DNA of 15,296 bases from Clostridiales bacterium (GCA_021203425.1 JAJQBF010000074.1:2349-17644), one strand, 5' to 3'; positions 7,232 through 14,461 are shown, counted from the stretch's first letter. Notes: generated by a model from the sequence alone, not told the origin. Translations and numbers: made by a program.

Positions 7232-8356
7232 TTATTCAGTTTCAGCCTCGTCAGCTGCCTCTTCTTCTCCGTCAGTATCTTCAGCTGCCTCTTCTTCGCC
7301 TTCGGCAGTTTCGTCAGCTTCTTCATCTGAAGAATATTGTACGGAGTCGACATATTTCTCGGGAATTTCGATTCCCAAAGCGTCAGCTGTTTCTCCGTTG
7401 AAACAATATTCGAATTCTGCAGAGCCCTGAATAGCCATTTCAGCAGGATCGGCACCGTTTAAAAGAATATCAACAGCCATAAGACCTGCCTGATAGCCGA
7501 TTGAGTAATATGAAATTCCCAGTGTAGCGAAACCGCCGGACATAACCATACCGGATTCACCGCAGAATACGGGAATACCTGCAGGAGTTGCAACATCGTC
7601 TACAAGAGCCATAGATGAGGCAAATACATTGTCTGTAGGTATATAGATTGCATCACATTCGGTAACTATGTTCTGTGTTGCCTGCTGAACTTCGTTTGTT
7701 GATGAAACAGTCTGTTCAACTGTAGAATAGCCTAAAGCCTCACAAGCCTCTTTAGCCATTTCAACCTGAAGAATGGAGTTTACCTCGTTTGAGCAGTAAA
7801 GGAAACCGATTGTTTCAACATCGGGGCAAACCTCTGCAATAAGGTTAATCTGTTCCTCAACAGGATTCATATCTGTTGTACCTGTTACGTTTCCGCCGGG
7901 AACCTCGTCTGAGTCAACAAGAGCTGCCTCTGTGTAAGATGTAATTGCAGTACCTACGATAGGAATATCTGTTGTCTTTCCGGCAACAGCCTGTGCTGCG
8001 TTTGTTGCTATAGCAAAAACAAGATCAACATTGTCTGCTACAAACTGGTCTGCTATTGTTGCAAGATTGTTTGCATCGCCCTGACCGTTTTCATAATCGA
8101 TTGTAAGGTTTTCGCCGTCAACAAGACCGTTGTCTGCCAAAGCGTCAACAAAGCCCTCTTCTGAATTATTAAGGGCAACGTGATCCATCTGTTTAATAAT
8201 ACCCATTGTATAGCTTTTCTCTGAAGTTTCAGCTGAAGTCTCTGAAGAACTCTCAGCCGCTGTATCGGCTGTATCGGCTGAACCTCCGCAGCCTGCCATA
8301 GAAATAACCATAACTCCCGCAGTAAATAAAGCAGCGGCACTTCTTAATTTTATCAT
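7232..8356 (-). CDS. ABC substrate-binding lipoprotein (COG2984, ABC_sub_bind) with acidic tail
   Basis: Captures the substrate outside the cell and hands it to the permease encoded downstream. The 374-residue protein has a lipoprotein signal peptide with the lipobox SMAGC (Cys23), then a Ser/Glu/Thr-rich linker (about 25-47). The ABC_sub_bind domain follows (MGIIKQMDHVALNNSEEGF at 51, FAIATNAAQA near 114, IPIVGTAITSY near 131, GNVTGT near 155, IYIPTDNVFASS near 237, FATLGISYYSIGYQAG near 276). The domain ends near 340. After it, residues 343-374 are almost only Glu, Asp and Ala, an unusual extension encoded by a partly repeated DNA stretch. Ribosome binding site AGGAGG at 8364-8369. First gene of the operon. 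The substrate is uncertain (aromatic amino acids in some relatives); no T-box is present upstream to support this. Confidence 0.88.
   Translation of the reverse strand: MIKLRSAAALFTAGVMVISMAGCGGSADTADTAAESSSETSAETSEKSYTMGIIKQMDHVALNNSEEGFVDALADNGLVDGENLTIDYENGQGDANNLATIADQFVADNVDLVFAIATNAAQAVAGKTTDIPIVGTAITSYTEAALVDSDEVPGGNVTGTTDMNPVEEQINLIAEVCPDVETIGFLYCSNEVNSILQVEMAKEACEALGYSTVEQTVSSTNEVQQATQNIVTECDAIYIPTDNVFASSMALVDDVATPAGIPVFCGESGMVMSGGFATLGISYYSIGYQAGLMAVDILLNGADPAEMAIQGSAEFEYCFNGETADALGIEIPEKYVDSVQYSSDEEADETAEGEEEAAEDTDGEEEAADEAETE
7251..7310. repeat. 30-bp tandem repeat coding for the acidic tail
   Basis: The 17-mer TCAGCTGCCTCTTCTTC occurs at 7251-7267 and again at 7281-7297, exactly 30 bp apart, with partial similarity in the remainder of each unit. 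On the coding (minus) strand each unit gives ten residues around EEEAA. The spacing is a whole number of codons, so copy-number change would lengthen or shorten the tail without a frameshift. Confidence 0.65.
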
Positions 8357-8395
8357 TAACTTTTCCTCCTTAAAATTTAGTAAAGTATAGTATAA

Positions 8396-8424
8396 ATTAT
8401 AAGATTATTTGGTTTAAAAGTCAA
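8396..8424 (-). promoter_or_regulatory. Promoter of the leftward ABC importer operon
   Basis: On the minus strand TTGACT (8424-8419) and TATAAT (8401-8396) are 17 bp apart. The predicted leader is only about 30 nt, and the ribosome binding site follows at once, so there is no room for a riboswitch or T-box. Confidence 0.8.
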
Positions 8425-8466
8425 TAGAATATTCAATTTCCCCAATAAAAAAATTTTTATTTTTAC

Positions 8467-8495
8467 TTGACAAGAGCGGCATACTGTGGTAGAAT
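8467..8495 (+). promoter_or_regulatory. Promoter of infC-rpmI-rplT
   Basis: TTGACA (8467-8472), 17-bp spacer, TAGAAT (8490-8495). It is divergent from the promoter of the leftward ABC operon, about 43 bp away. It implies a leader of roughly 200 nt before infC. Confidence 0.8.
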
Positions 8496-8501
8496 ATATG
8501 G

Positions 8502-8709
8502 TTGTAAAGAAGGATTTCCGATTCTCACCTTACGGTTTTTGTACTTTAAGGTTATATAAGGATATAAAATAAAATATCCTTGATTTCATTAAACCGGATT
8601 AATGTTTTTTTGAAGTTTTTGAGTGTCGGCAGGTCTTTGTTACCTGTCTTTTTTACTTTTAAAAATAACGTTTCCCACGGGTTAAATTTTTTTATTGGAG
8701 GTGTCTGCT
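8502..8709 (+). promoter_or_regulatory. infC leader with attenuator (L20-leader-like)
   Basis: The long untranslated leader holds several hairpins: ACCTTA/TAAGGT (8527-8552), AAGGATAT/ATATCCTT (8558-8581) and a terminator at 8628-8654. In Bacillus and relatives, the infC-rpmI-rplT leader is bound by ribosomal protein L20, which promotes premature termination. The position, length and terminator agree with that class, and the GATTCTCACC stretch near the 5' end fits my memory of such leaders. I could not test the match to the Rfam L20_leader model. The interval from the start of this leader back to the divergent gene contains only the two promoters. Confidence 0.55.
8628..8654 (+). terminator. 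Leader terminator (attenuator) upstream of infC
   Basis: Stem GGCAGGT (8628-8634) with ACCTGTC (8642-8648), 7-nt loop, then six T (8649-8654). It sits 55 bp before the infC start, where read-through would be regulated. Confidence 0.75.
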
Positions 8710-9216
8710 ATTACAGATTTAATGATTAACCAACAAATAAGGGACAAAGAAATAAGACTTATCGCTAATGACGGCTCTCAGCTGGGAATTATGTCGGCCA
8801 GAGAGGCTCAGAGAATTGCTGATGACAGGAAGCTGGATCTCGTAAAGATTTCGCCCGGTGCCAAGCCGCCTGTGTGCAAGCTTATGGACTACAGCAAGTA
8901 TAAGTTTGATGCACAGAAAAAAGAAAAGGAAGCACGCAAAAAGCGAAAGACGGTTACTGTTAAGGAGATAAGACTCTCTCCCAATATAGATACCCATGAT
9001 GTACAAGTAAAAGTAAAAAACGCTCTTAAATTCTTAAAGGACGGAAACAAGCTGAAGGTTTCCATTCGTTTCAGAGGCAGAGAATTAGGCCGTGCGGATA
9101 TGGCTATAGGTATTATGGAAGATTTTGCCGAGCAGGTTTCCGAATACGGCGTAGTAGATAAAAAGCCAAAGGTTGAGGCAAGAATAATGTCAATGTTCAT
9201 TGTTCCCAAAGCCTGA
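8710..9216 (+). CDS. infC: Translation initiation factor IF-3 (non-canonical AUU start)
   Basis: IF-3 binds the 30S subunit, keeps it apart from 50S and checks the start codon and initiator tRNA. The 168-residue product shows the N-domain (NQQIRDKEIRLI, LDLVKISPGAKPPVCKLMDYSKYKF), the Lys-rich linker helix (KKEKEARKKRK) and the C-domain (VKEIRLSPNIDTHD, KVSIRFRGRE). I place the start at ATT 8710: GGAGG at 8697-8701 is 8 nt upstream, and homologues begin with the same short peptide before MINxQIR. The TTG at 8695 would overlap its own ribosome binding site, and the ATG at 8722 is too far from it. An AUU start is a known feature of infC that lets IF-3 repress its own translation. Followed by rpmI and rplT. 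Confidence 0.93.
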   Translation: MTDLMINQQIRDKEIRLIANDGSQLGIMSAREAQRIADDRKLDLVKISPGAKPPVCKLMDYSKYKFDAQKKEKEARKKRKTVTVKEIRLSPNIDTHDVQVKVKNALKFLKDGNKLKVSIRFRGRELGRADMAIGIMEDFAEQVSEYGVVDKKPKVEARIMSMFIVPKA

Positions 9217-9242
9217 CCCTATTAATTAAGGAGGATTTTAAA

Positions 9243-9440
9243 ATGCCTAAGTTAAAGACAAGAAAGGCTCTCGCAAAAAGAGTTTCCGTTACAGGAACAG
9301 GAAAAATCAAGAGATTTAAAGCAAACAAACAGCACATTCTTACAAAGAAGGCTCAAAAGAGAAAGAGAAGCTTAAGAAAAGCAACCCTTTGCGATTCTAC
9401 AAACATGAAGCAGATCCGCAAGGAATTACCTTACATCTAA
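9243..9440 (+). CDS. rpmI: Ribosomal protein bL35
   Basis: Small basic protein of the 50S subunit, 65 residues, the usual length. The start MPKLKTRKALAKRVSVTGTG, then KIKRFKANKQHILTKK and the Lys/Arg cluster KRKRSLRK are diagnostic. AAGGAGG lies just upstream of the ATG. It lies 26 bp after infC and 45 bp before rplT, in the universal bacterial order. Confidence 0.97.
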   Translation: MPKLKTRKALAKRVSVTGTGKIKRFKANKQHILTKKAQKRKRSLRKATLCDSTNMKQIRKELPYI

Positions 9441-9485
9441 TTTCTAATAAACCCCGTTTCGCTTTAAATAAGGAGGAAATATAAA

Positions 9486-9842
9486 ATGGCAAGAGTTAAA
9501 GGTGCTTTAAATGTACGTAAAAGACATAAAAAAGTTTTAAAAATGGCTAAGGGCTATGTAGGCGCAAGAAACAAGCAGTACAGAGTTGCTAAGCAGTCTG
9601 TTATGAAGGCTATGGCTTATTCTTTCGCCGGCAGAAAGCAGACAAAGAGAGACTACAGAAGACTTTGGATCGTTCGTATCAACGCAGCCGCAAGAATGAA
9701 CGGCATCAGCTATTCTAAGATGATTAACGGTCTTAAGAACGCAAACATCACAATCAACAGAAAAATGCTTGCCGACTTAGCTGTTACAGATATGCCTGCA
9801 TTCGCAAAATTAGCAGATACAGCAAAGGCTAACTTAAGCTGA
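9486..9842 (+). CDS. rplT: Ribosomal protein bL20
   Basis: 50S subunit protein of 118 residues, needed early in large-subunit assembly. It also represses its own operon by binding the mRNA leader in Firmicutes and enterobacteria. Diagnostic sequence: MARVKGALNVRKRHKKVLK, then AKGYVGARNKQYRVAKQSV, FAGRKQTKRDYRRLWI and RINAAARMNGISYSK. AAGGAGG ribosome binding site. Last gene of the infC operon, closed by a clear terminator. Confidence 0.97.
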   Translation: MARVKGALNVRKRHKKVLKMAKGYVGARNKQYRVAKQSVMKAMAYSFAGRKQTKRDYRRLWIVRINAAARMNGISYSKMINGLKNANITINRKMLADLAVTDMPAFAKLADTAKANLS

Positions 9843-9858
9843 TAAAATTAAAAATCTT

Positions 9859-9886
9859 TCCCACCTTAATTTAGGTGGGATTTTTT
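9859..9886 (+). terminator. Terminator of infC-rpmI-rplT
   Basis: Perfect 8-bp stem TCCCACCT (9859-9866) / AGGTGGGA (9873-9880), 6-nt loop and six T (9881-9886), 16 bp after the rplT stop codon. Confidence 0.9.
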
Positions 9887-9895
9887 AAATTTTTA

Positions 9896-9924
9896 TTGAA
9901 ATATACAGAGGTTGGGGTTATAAT
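9896..9924 (+). promoter_or_regulatory. Promoter of the DUF975-DAGK-argS-eamA gene string
   Basis: TTGAAA (9896-9901), 17-bp spacer, TATAAT (9919-9924), just behind the rplT terminator. Genes follow with short gaps up to 14292, and no other strong promoter is seen before argS, so this is probably the main promoter for the essential argS gene. Confidence 0.7.
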
Positions 9925-9966
9925 ATAGTATTATAATTAAAGACTAAGCCAGAGAGGAAAAAATAT

Positions 9967-10796
9967 ATGAACGGCAAATTAAAAAAACAGGCTTTGAAAG
10001 CTCTGTTTTCAAACAGAATGACAGCTGTGCGCATTTTCCTTACTTATGCGTTTGAAATTGCGTTATTATTGCTTTCGGATTATTTTTTCCTTGACAATAT
10101 AATTTGGAAACTGATATTCTTTTGCCTTTTGTTTATATTAAGCTCGGGAGAATATAATGTATTTATGAAATTAGCCGAAGGCAAAGAAGTATCCGGCGAT
10201 GATTTTTACTTGATATTCTCGGATAAGGAATATATAAGTCATTTCAAGTCAGAGGGCAAAAGCCGTTATTATACAATAGTACAGGCGGCGGTTTTCCTGA
10301 TACTCTGCAGAATACTTATATTGTTATACTAAACGCCGGTTAAATTTACACGTATGTCTCCTGAATATTGCATACAATTCTGTCTCATTTACTGTAAAAG
10401 TCTGAGGCGTTTAGTATAATACCGGATATATTTACGGGAAAGGGTATAGGACGTATTTGTTTCTGTCTTCTGCTTATACTGATTTCGGCTGCGGTGTTTG
10501 TTAAATACTTGGCCGATCATATTTTTATACCTTATATTATCGCAGACAGATATAACAGCAAAACCGTCGACAAAGCGGCAAGCAGTGACGAAATACTTGC
10601 TTTAAACAAAAGGCTTGTTGAATACGACCGTTTTAAGATGATTAAGTTTGTATTGTCTTTTTCCGGCTGGTTTATATTATCTGTTGTTACACTGGGAGCA
10701 GGTTTTATATTTTCAGTTCCCTATTTTAACGAGGCAGCGGCTGTGCTGTATGTTGAAAAAAGAGAAAAATATAATTATATAGTTGAAAGGGATTGA
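9967..10796 (+). pseudogene. DUF975-like integral membrane protein, split by a 90-bp element
   Basis: The first half (9967-10332) codes for an N-terminal basic helix (KLKKQALKAL), two membrane segments, the motif EYNVFMKLAEGKEVSGDDFYLIFSD and a third hydrophobic stretch, then stops at TAA one codon inside the inserted element. The second half, open from 10398, gives IPDIFTGKGIGR, a membrane helix, YIIADRYN, and FVLSFSGWFILSVVTLGAGFIFSVPYFNEAAAVLY. The pattern (+LA+GE....F..F, then LSF.GW.ll...TlG.G....PY...a...Y) is that of clostridial DUF975 proteins, whose function is not known. Removing 92 bp (the 90-bp element plus one TA) joins codon TTA to ATA in frame and yields a 245-residue protein, a normal family length. 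Weak ribosome binding site GAGAGG before ATG 9967. The GTG at 10494 has no ribosome binding site. Confidence 0.75.
10327..10416. mobile_element. 90-bp MITE-like element with 11-bp terminal inverted repeats and TA duplication
   Basis: The ends are perfect inverted repeats: TACTAAACGCC (10327-10337) and GGCGTTTAGTA (10406-10416). TA follows the same pattern on both flanks (10325-10326 and 10417-10418), as expected from a TA target-site duplication of the IS630/Tc1-mariner type; including the TA, the symmetry is 13 bp. The inside (79 minus 11 bp) has no open frame of use and can form a small internal hairpin (GTATG/CATAC). The element carries no transposase, so it would have to be moved in trans. 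The insertion sits in a membrane-protein gene and explains its broken frame exactly. Confidence 0.7.
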
Positions 10797-10800
10797 TTAT

Positions 10801-11678
10801 ATGAAAAAATAAGACTGATTTATAATCCCTTTTCGGGAGAAAGAGTTTTCGGCGGCAGCTGAGACGTATGCATAAAAATTCTTCAGGAGGCAGGCTATAT
10901 TGTCTGTCCTGTACACATAGGAAACAACATTGATATAGGCGAGATGCTGACGGAGGAGTTTGATGCCTTTGCCGTTGCCGGCGGCGACGGAACCATAAAC
11001 ATAATAATTAATCTTATTATGGAAAAGGGTCTTAACCACATTCCTTTGGCGATTTTCCCATCGGGAACGGCAAACGATTTTGCCACGTTTCTTCAGCTGC
11101 CGAAAAAGCCTGAGAAAATCTGTAAGATTATAGCCGAAAACAGAATTGCCGATATAGATATAGGAAAAGCCGGAGACAAATATTTTATAAATGTCTGCGC
11201 CAGAGGGCTTTTTTCGGACATAAGCACTTCAATAGACAACAACCTTAAAGCCAACATAGGAAAGCGGGCCTATTATATAGAGGCTGTAAGGCAAATGGCA
11301 GAATATAAGCCTCTGCACCTTAAAATAACGGGTTCAAAGGGAAAAATATATGATGAAAGGGTTGTGCTTTTCCTCTGCCTTAATTCATCGGGCACAGGCG
11401 GCATTAAAAACCTAAGTCCCGCCGCAAGTATTCAGGACGGGCTTTTCGACTTTCTTTTTATAAGAGATTGCGATATGACGGAAATTCCCGATTTACTTCT
11501 TAAATACATTACGGGAAGGCTTTCCGAAAACAAAAATATACTTTATTTAAAAGACCATTTGGTGAAGATTGAAATGACAGAAGGCTCTAAGGCGGCTACT
11601 GACGTAGACGGCGAGCTTGGTTCCGATCTTCCCCTTACTATAGAAAATATTCATAAAGCAGTTAAGCTGTTTATATAA
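10801..11678 (+). pseudogene. Diacylglycerol kinase-family lipid kinase (YegS/BmrU/DgkB), decayed 5' end
   Basis: From 10863 on, the frame codes for a lipid kinase of the DAGK_cat family, which phosphorylates diacylglycerol or a related lipid at the membrane. It has AVAGGDGTINIIINLI (nucleotide-binding GGDGT motif), LAIFPSGTANDFATFL, DIDIGKAGDKYFINVCARGLFSDIS, and SPAASIQDGLFDFLFIRDC and DVDGELGSDLPLTIEN near the C-terminus. The 5' end holds the usual start, but it is broken twice. ATG 10801 gives M-K-K-stop because a run of A has six instead of seven bases; adding one A would give MKKIRLIYNPFSGERVF. A TGA then interrupts that frame at 10860-10862. A shorter product could only start near ATG 10944 and would lack the conserved N-terminal strand and YNPFSG motif. 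I judge it a pseudogene. Confidence 0.75.
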
Positions 11679-11693
11679 CTTGGAGGTTTGGCA

Positions 11694-13394
11694 ATGGATT
11701 TCAAAACACTTATTTCAGAGGTTCTTGCAAAGGCGGCTGACCGTCCGGCGGAAGAAATTTATAACGCTTTAGAGGTGCCCAAAGCGGCAATGGGAGACTA
11801 TGCTTTTCCTTGTTTTAAGCTGAGCAAAATTTTCAGAAAGGCTCCTCCGGCTATTGCGGAGTATTTGGCAGGAGAAATAGTTCTTCCCGAATATCTTGAA
11901 AAAATAGAGGTTGTGGGGGGCTATATCAACTTTTTTATTGACAAAACAGCCCTTAACAAGTCCGTTCTGGACAAAATTCTGACAGAAGGCGGAGACTATA
12001 TAAAGTCAAAGGAAGGAGAGGGCAAAACAGTCTGCATAGACTACTCCTCACCTAACATAGCTAAGCCCTTCCACATAGGCCATCTTCGCTCGACCGTTAT
12101 AGGAAATTCACTTTACAGAATTTACGGCGCTTTGGGCTATAATATGATGGGAATAAACCACTTGGGAGACTGGGGAACACAGTTCGGAAAGCTGATTTCC
12201 GCCTATAAGCGCTGGGGAAATAAAGAAGATGTTGAAAGAATAGGCATAAGCGAGCTGACAAGGCTTTACGTTCTTTTCCATACAAAGGCAGAGGAAAATC
12301 CCGAATTAAATGACGAAGCAAGAGGCTACCTTGTTAAAATGCAAAACGGCGACGAAGAAGCCTTAAGCCTTTGGAAGTGGTTTGTTGATATTTCTATGAG
12401 AGAATTTCAGCGTGTTTACGATATGCTTGACATAACCTTCGATTCCTACGCCGGAGAGTCATTTTACAACGACAAAATGCCCTATGTTGTTGAGGAAATC
12501 AAATCAAAGGGCATATTGGAGGAAAGCGACGGAGCACAGGTTGTAAATCTTGAAAAATACAAAATGCCACCCTGTCTTATTTTAAGACGTGACGGCGGTA
12601 CACTTTACCCCACAAGAGATATTACGGCGGCTCTTTACAGAAAAAACACTTATAATTTCTCAAAATGTCTTTATGTTACGGCAGTTGACCAAAAACTTCA
12701 CTTTGCTCAGTGGTTTAAGGTTTTGGAGCTTATGGGCTATGACTGGGCAGCAACAGAGCTTGTTCATATTCCTTTCGGCTTGGTAAATCTGGGGACAGAG
12801 GGAAAGCTTTCCACAAGAACAGGTCACGTTGTTCTTATGGAGGACGTTTTGAAAGAGGCAGTTGAAAAAACAAAAGCAATAATAGAAGAAAAGAACCCCG
12901 ATCTTGAAGATAAAGAAGAAATTGCAAAGGAAGTAGGTATAGGAGCCGTAATTTTTGACGATATGTTTAACGGCCGTATAAAGAATATAGCCTTTGACTG
13001 GAACAAAATTTTAAATTTCGAGGGCGAAACAGGACCTTATGTACAGTATACCCACGCAAGAGCTTGTTCTCTTTTGAGGAAAGCAGAGATAACAGGTGTT
13101 CCGTCAGAAATAGATTATTCTCTTATTTCCGATGAGTCTTCACAGGCGCTTATAAAAGCCCTGGGCGACCTTCCTCAGAAAATAAAAGATGCGGCGGAAA
13201 AATATGAGCCTTATATAATTTCAAGACAGCTTATTGAAATTTGCCAAAGTTTTAACCGTTTTTACAGAGACAACTCCGTTTTGGGCAGCGAGGGCGAAAC
13301 CAAAAAGGTAAGACTTGCCCTTGTATATGCGGCAAAAACAGCAATTAAAGAAGGCCTTTATCTTTTGGGCATAAAGGCTCCGGAAAGAATGTGA
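11694..13394 (+). CDS. argS: Arginine-tRNA ligase
   Basis: Class I synthetase that charges tRNA-Arg; essential and cytosolic. The 566-residue product is of usual length. An N-terminal Arg-tRNA-synt additional domain (about 1-85) precedes the catalytic Rossmann core with SSPNIAKPFHIGHLRSTVIG (HIGH at 127-130), INHLGDWGTQFGKLI (from about 154) and TLYPTRDITAALYR, the KMSKS-equivalent KLSTRTG (371-377), and the C-terminal anticodon-binding helices with ETGPYVQYTHARACSLLRKA at their start. The ATG at 11694 follows GGAGG (11682-11686) at 7 nt; the in-frame TTG at 11688 is too close to that site. It lies 15 bp after the decayed lipid kinase gene and 4 bp before the eamA gene, so its transcription must pass through two damaged genes unless an unseen internal promoter exists. 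Confidence 0.96.
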   Translation: MDFKTLISEVLAKAADRPAEEIYNALEVPKAAMGDYAFPCFKLSKIFRKAPPAIAEYLAGEIVLPEYLEKIEVVGGYINFFIDKTALNKSVLDKILTEGGDYIKSKEGEGKTVCIDYSSPNIAKPFHIGHLRSTVIGNSLYRIYGALGYNMMGINHLGDWGTQFGKLISAYKRWGNKEDVERIGISELTRLYVLFHTKAEENPELNDEARGYLVKMQNGDEEALSLWKWFVDISMREFQRVYDMLDITFDSYAGESFYNDKMPYVVEEIKSKGILEESDGAQVVNLEKYKMPPCLILRRDGGTLYPTRDITAALYRKNTYNFSKCLYVTAVDQKLHFAQWFKVLELMGYDWAATELVHIPFGLVNLGTEGKLSTRTGHVVLMEDVLKEAVEKTKAIIEEKNPDLEDKEEIAKEVGIGAVIFDDMFNGRIKNIAFDWNKILNFEGETGPYVQYTHARACSLLRKAEITGVPSEIDYSLISDESSQALIKALGDLPQKIKDAAEKYEPYIISRQLIEICQSFNRFYRDNSVLGSEGETKKVRLALVYAAKTAIKEGLYLLGIKAPERM

Positions 13395-13398
13395 CGAA

Positions 13399-14292
13399 AT
13401 GGCTGAAAAAGGTTTTTTATCGTCAAATAAAACAAAGGGCATAATTCTGATAATCTGCTCTGCCTTCTTCTTTGCCCTTATGAATATGTTTGTAAGGCTG
13501 TCGGGAGATCTGCCCTCTATGCAGAAAAGCTTTTTCAGAAATTTTGTGGCTCTTTTCTTTGCCATTGCCGTACTTATGAAAAACAAAACGGGCTTTGAAA
13601 GCGCAAAGGGCAATTTTAAATATCTGTTTATAAGGGCATTTTTCGGAACAATAGGCATTGTCTGCAACTTCTATGCCATAGACCATATGATACTTACGGA
13701 CGCCTCTATGCTTAACAAGCTTTCACCTTTCTTTACCGTTGTTTTCTCGGCAATATTCTTAAGAGAAAAGGTTAAGCCATGGCAGCTTTTGGCGGTTATG
13801 GGGGCTTTTATAGGAAGTCTATTCATAATTAAGCCCTCTATGCAGATTGAGACGGTTTTACCCTATATAATAGGCTTTATAGGGGGAATGGGCGCCGGAG
13901 CGGCTTATACCGCCGTAAGGTTTTTAGGCAGCAGAGGGGTTGTCGGGGGAGTTATAGTGTTTTTCTTTTCACTTTTCTCCTGTATTGTCTGTCTGCCCTT
14001 CGCTATAGCAAACTATACACCTATGACACTTGTTCAGGTTGTTACCCTTCTTTTGGCCGGTCTTTCGGCAACAGGGGGACAGTTTTGCATAACCTATGCC
14101 TATACCTTTGCTCCGGCAAGGGAAATTTCCGTCTATGACTACAGCCAGATTATTTTTTCGGCAATTTTAGGCTTTTTCGTCCTGAACCAGATGCCTGATA
14201 TATACAGCTTTTTGGGATATATAATTATCTGCGGAATGGGTATAATAAACTTTGTTTTTACAAAGCGTCACCACGAAAGGCAGGGAGCATAA
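13399..14292 (+). CDS. EamA/DMT-family membrane transporter
   Basis: Drug/metabolite transporter superfamily protein of 297 residues with about ten membrane segments arranged as two EamA repeats. The first repeat contains AFFFALMNMFVRLSGDLPS, RNFVALFFAIAVL and TDASMLNKLSPFFTVVFSAIFLREK (the conserved P and E-K near the end of helix 4). The second contains VAAxxxG-like GGMGAGAAYTAVRFLG, YTFAPAREISVYDYSQIIFSAILGF and ends FTKRHHERQGA in the cytoplasm. Substrates in this family are exported amino acids, metabolites or drugs and cannot be told from sequence. It begins 4 bp after argS, with the ribosome binding site inside the last argS codons (GGAAAG). Last gene of the operon. Confidence 0.88.
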   Translation: MAEKGFLSSNKTKGIILIICSAFFFALMNMFVRLSGDLPSMQKSFFRNFVALFFAIAVLMKNKTGFESAKGNFKYLFIRAFFGTIGIVCNFYAIDHMILTDASMLNKLSPFFTVVFSAIFLREKVKPWQLLAVMGAFIGSLFIIKPSMQIETVLPYIIGFIGGMGAGAAYTAVRFLGSRGVVGGVIVFFFSLFSCIVCLPFAIANYTPMTLVQVVTLLLAGLSATGGQFCITYAYTFAPAREISVYDYSQIIFSAILGFFVLNQMPDIYSFLGYIIICGMGIINFVFTKRHHERQGA

Positions 14293-14296
14293 AGCC

Positions 14297-14377
14297 CCGG
14301 GCGAGGCACTGCGGGTACTCTTCAGTCACACTATCGTGTGACAGCTCCCCTTTCAGGGGGGGGGGAACCTTGTCGGC
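14297..14377. repeat. Palindromic intergenic repeat with G10 tract
   Basis: Two stems in a row: GTCACAC (14325-14331) / GTGTGAC (14336-14342) with a TATC loop, then CTCCCC (14345-14350) facing a run of ten G (14356-14365), followed by AACCTTGTCGGC. The order 'TCAGTCAC...GTGACAGCTCCC...GGGAGCC' is of the type found in many copies between genes of gut Firmicutes. It fills the gap after the eamA gene and may also serve as its terminator. Whether it is repeated in this genome cannot be seen from a single copy. Confidence 0.5.
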
Positions 14378-14398
14378 ATCATTATGTAAAAATTTTAT

Positions 14399-14426
14399 TT
14401 GACATATCGTAATATTTGTTTATAAT
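14399..14426 (+). promoter_or_regulatory. Promoter of the SurA-N-like lipoprotein gene
   Basis: TTGACA (14399-14404), 16-bp spacer, TATAAT (14421-14426), followed by the start codon 36 bp later with AGGGG as ribosome binding site. Confidence 0.75.
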
Positions 14427-14461
14427 GTAATTATAAATACAATTACTACAGGGGTAAAAAT

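Noticed and set aside
8357..8395. T-box or riboswitch upstream of the TrpXYZ-like ABC operon
   Set aside because: Relatives of this importer are often T-box controlled, but the predicted transcript start leaves only about 30 nt before the start codon, too short for any such element.
10494..10796. Independent small membrane-protein gene starting at GTG 10494
   Set aside because: There is no ribosome binding site, the frame is open back to 10398, and the sequence is the C-terminal half of the DUF975-like family whose N-terminal half lies just upstream.
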